A stretch of 43,690 bases of DNA from Bacteroidaceae bacterium. GTDB lineage: Bacteria > Bacteroidota > Bacteroidia > Bacteroidales > Bacteroidaceae. Made by a program: the position numbers and the translations under genes. The notes under the pieces are model-generated. The model was given only the letters and a program-made list of their open reading frames with translations, was not told the DNA's origin and made no database searches. The DNA lies in NCBI GenBank assembly GCA_017615245.1, contig JAGAAL010000063.1, positions 1-43,690 of the forward strand, written 5' to 3'. Shown one piece after another: positions 42,005 to 43,690 of this stretch; position 1 is the stretch's first letter; each line of letters starts with the position of its first letter.

Positions 42005-42868
42005 ATGAAACGATTTGCATTTTTACATTTCTGCGTTTTTGCACTTTTCTCAACGACAGCAATGGCTCAAGGCTTCGGCATGTTCGGAATGGGAATGGGA
42101 CAGCAACAGCAGAAAAGCGACAAGACAGCACGTGAATTTACCCTGAACATCACACCCGACGGTTCTGCACAGATGGTATGCTTCCTGCCTAAGGAACCAA
42201 ACGGTAAAGCAGTTGTCGGTATCCCTGGCGGCGGATACTCAGTACTGTCGAACTCCCACGAAGGTACTTTAGCATCAGGTTGGATGAACGAACACGGCAT
42301 CGCCTACTTCGTGGTCAACTACCGTATGCCAAAAGGCGACCGCACCATCCCTATCGGTGATGTAGAGAAAGGCTTCACCATCGTACGCGATTCAGCCACC
42401 GCATGGGGCATCAACCCGCAGATGGTAGGTATCATGGGCTTCTCAGCCGGCGGACACTTGGCATCAGTCATCTCAACGAAATCAGATCCATCTATACGCC
42501 CGAAGTTCTCAATCCTTTTCTACCCCGTTATCTCGATGGATGAGAAAGTGTCACACCAGAACTCATGCGAAAACTTCCTCGGCAAAGAAGGACTGAAAGA
42601 TGCCAATCTGGTACGTGAGTTCTCAACCAACCTCCAAGTGAAACCACGTGAGACCCCACCAGCCTTCCTCGTCCTCTCAAGCGACGACAACCTCGTGCCA
42701 CCTGTCACCAACGCAGTAGCATACTACACCGCCATGAAGCAGGCAGGAAACGAGTGCGCCCTCTTCATCTACCCCAACGGTGGTCACGGCTATGGATTTG
42801 GACAATGGTTTGCCTATCGCAACGAGATGCTCTCCACCCTCGAAAAGTGGCTGAACAACCGACGCTGA
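42005..42868 (+). CDS. secreted alpha/beta-hydrolase (acetyl-xylan-esterase-like)
   Basis: A 287-residue hydrolase with signal peptide ending at TTAMAQ (about residue 22), then a short Gly/Met/Gln linker (GFGMFGMGMGQQQQ). The fold is a BD-FAE-like esterase: oxyanion region GIPGGGYSV, nucleophile Ser147 in GFSAGGHLAS, acid at Asp227/228 in SSDDNLVPP, and His261 in NGGHGYG. Such proteins remove acetyl or feruloyl groups from plant polysaccharides. It lies 66 bp after the DUF4369-like gene and ends in a strong terminator. Substrate is an inference. Confidence 0.9.
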   Translation: MKRFAFLHFCVFALFSTTAMAQGFGMFGMGMGQQQQKSDKTAREFTLNITPDGSAQMVCFLPKEPNGKAVVGIPGGGYSVLSNSHEGTLASGWMNEHGIAYFVVNYRMPKGDRTIPIGDVEKGFTIVRDSATAWGINPQMVGIMGFSAGGHLASVISTKSDPSIRPKFSILFYPVISMDEKVSHQNSCENFLGKEGLKDANLVREFSTNLQVKPRETPPAFLVLSSDDNLVPPVTNAVAYYTAMKQAGNECALFIYPNGGHGYGFGQWFAYRNEMLSTLEKWLNNRR

Positions 42869-42870
42869 AA

Positions 42871-42913
42871 AAACAAGGCGGGGAACTGCAACATGCAGCT
42901 TCCCGCCTTGTTT
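42871..42913 (+). terminator. strong intrinsic terminator after the alpha/beta-hydrolase
   Basis: A 19-bp stem, AAACAAGGCGGGGAACTGC against GCAGCTTCCCGCCTTGTTT, with two mismatches and loop AACAT. Confidence 0.92.
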
Positions 42914-42961
42914 ATTGTAAACAAAGGAGGTGTTCAAAAAATGAATCGACTCGATTGATCG

Positions 42962-42977
42962 TTTGAATCGATTCAAA
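42962..42977. promoter_or_regulatory. perfect 16-bp palindrome, possible operator
   Basis: TTTGAATCGATTCAAA is fully self-complementary. A further GAATCGA copy, in GAATCGACTCGATTGATC, lies 13 bp to its left. Confidence 0.45.
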
Positions 42978-43040
42978 TAAAAAACATCATTATTTGACAA
43001 TATAGTGTAATCAAAAGTTCGGGATGTTGAAAGCTGAGAG

Positions 43041-43077
43041 TTTGGAGCCTAAATTCGCCTTGAATTTAGGCTCCAAA
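43041..43077. repeat. perfect 16-bp inverted repeat without T-run
   Basis: TTTGGAGCCTAAATTC and GAATTTAGGCTCCAAA are exact complements around GCCTT. Neither side continues with a T-run, so it does not look like an intrinsic terminator. Confidence 0.85.
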
Positions 43078-43154
43078 CCCAACGAATTCTGCGTAAATTC
43101 AAGAACTATTTGACTCACCAGTAAAAACCTATAAGGATTGACGGGGAAAGATAC

Positions 43155-43237
43155 AGGGTGTTTACAAAACATTCGGCCCTTTAACTTCTCTATAACTCCC
43201 CTTCAGAGCCTAATAAGTTGCGCTTGCGAAACTAAAT
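43155..43237 (+). repeat. dispersed ~85-bp element, copy 2
   Basis: Runs from AGGGTGTTTACAAAACATTC to GCTTGCGAAACTAAAT and matches 14143-14235 in reverse complement, lacking 9 bp of that copy. It lies 216 bp before the start of the last gene. Confidence 0.85.
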
Positions 43238-43453
43238 TCCTTATATATAAACAAGGTGTGGAATCGGAGGCGGAGGGAAACACTCCCCATACAGGTAGGG
43301 AAAACCCTATCACGTTTAGGAATTGTGAATTTAATCGATTTTGCGGTTACGGAATCAAAGAGATGTACGAGGTTTAGAAACAGGCCTCCACAAAACAAGC
43401 ATTTAAAAACAAAAAATAAATAACAAACTAAAAATTAAGAAAGGAAACAAATT

Positions 43454-43690
43454 ATGAAGTCATTAGTAATCGCAATCGCAAGTCTCATCGCAAGTTTAAG
43501 TGCAAACGCTCAGAACTCAACAGTGTACTACGCACCCGTAACAACGAACATGGAAGTAGGTCTCGGATTCGACCGCACGACCAACCAGTGCATCCTCAGC
43601 ATCATCGAGGAAGCCAGCGAGGCAGTAGATTTCAATTTCGACATCATCAATATGAACGGTGAAAGCGTCCTCACCAGCGAACTCAGCGAA
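43454..43690 (+). CDS. partial secreted protein, function unknown
   Basis: The first 79 codons of a gene running off the window. The start MKSLVIAIASLIASLSANAQ is a signal peptide ending in AQ. The following residues (YYAPVTTNMEVGLGFD, TNQCILSIIEEASEAVDFNFD) show alternating strands, as in a small beta-sandwich or a surface protein, but give no family. It is preceded by AT-rich DNA with AAGAAAGGAAAC just before the ATG. Confidence 0.75.
   Translation, partial: MKSLVIAIASLIASLSANAQNSTVYYAPVTTNMEVGLGFDRTTNQCILSIIEEASEAVDFNFDIINMNGESVLTSELSE

Larger units (their letters stand above)
42914..43453. other. 540-bp non-coding region with palindromes and a dispersed repeat
   Basis: It holds the GAATCGA-type palindrome at 42962-42977, a perfect 16-bp stem-loop at 43041-43077 and copy 2 of the dispersed element at 43155-43237, then about 215 bp of unrecognised DNA with an A-rich stretch directly before the last gene. 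No TAnnTTTG promoter is evident before 43454. A 79-codon open frame at 43138-43377 overlaps the dispersed element and is not believed. Confidence 0.6.

Noticed and set aside
43242-43259. 18-bp exact match TATATATAAACAAGGTGT with 20730-20747 inside the DUF5063 gene
   Set aside because: The match is AT-rich and stops at both ends, with unrelated flanks. I judged it chance, although it is rather long.
43138-43377. 79-codon plus-strand open frame before the last gene
   Set aside because: It runs through the dispersed repeat element, has no promoter or family, and has no homologous frame in the other copy.

Overview
The window looks like chromosomal DNA from a Prevotella-type member of the Bacteroidales. 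The evidence is the recurring -7 promoter element TAnnTTTG, secreted proteins with N-termini ending in AQ or lipobox cysteines, Bacteroidales-typical families (DUF5063, DUF721, DUF6261-like, DUF4369-like, PorT, a PorE-like OmpA lipoprotein, NhaD, peptidase M64, GHL10), and a short C-terminal tail of the type YNLxGQ...KGxNIxDGxK on two secreted proteins. I see no transposase, integrase, phage gene, rRNA, SusC/SusD pair or CRISPR array.

Layout. 1-5.5 kb holds secreted esterases (type B carboxylesterase, a CE15-like glucuronoyl esterase, an SGNH/GDSL hydrolase) and two lipoproteins. 5.7-11.0 kb is a leftward branched-chain amino acid operon, ilvD-ilvB-ilvN-ilvC, with tandem repeats in both of its longer gaps. 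11.3-14.1 kb holds three leftward genes: a DUF6261-like protein, a leucine-rich-repeat protein and a protein with a discoidin-like domain, separated by repeat DNA. 14.4-16.8 kb is a leftward unit tRNA-Gly(CCC), nhaD, lipid kinase. 16.9-22.7 kb is a rightward run: GH35 beta-galactosidase, recF, DUF721, DUF5063, 3'-5' exonuclease, rlmI. 23.0-28.0 kb has pyrF, uvrA and a secreted M64 peptidase, preceded by a possible small RNA. 28.2-31.7 kb has an outer-membrane barrel protein with a 59-residue membrane protein, a GHL10 hydrolase, PorT and a two-cluster ferredoxin. 32.0-35.1 kb is proC-pta-ackA (proline synthesis and acetate/ATP formation). 35.3-42.9 kb has a 1164-residue modular secreted protein with the C-terminal tail, a PorE-like lipoprotein, a DUF4369-like protein and an alpha/beta-hydrolase. 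The window ends in 585 bp of structured non-coding DNA and the start of another secreted protein.

How it fits together. Most of the window is core metabolism and repair interleaved with secreted polysaccharide- or protein-acting enzymes, as expected in a gut or rumen polysaccharide fermenter. PorT and the PorE-like lipoprotein suggest a type IX secretion apparatus, and the tailed proteins could be cargo. No complete new defence or mobile system is visible. The most unusual content is intergenic: a five-copy 10-bp CTAGG array, two tandem arrays with a 42-43 bp period, GC-rich palindromes, a dispersed ~85-bp element present twice in opposite orientation, a candidate small RNA, and perfect inverted repeats near promoters.
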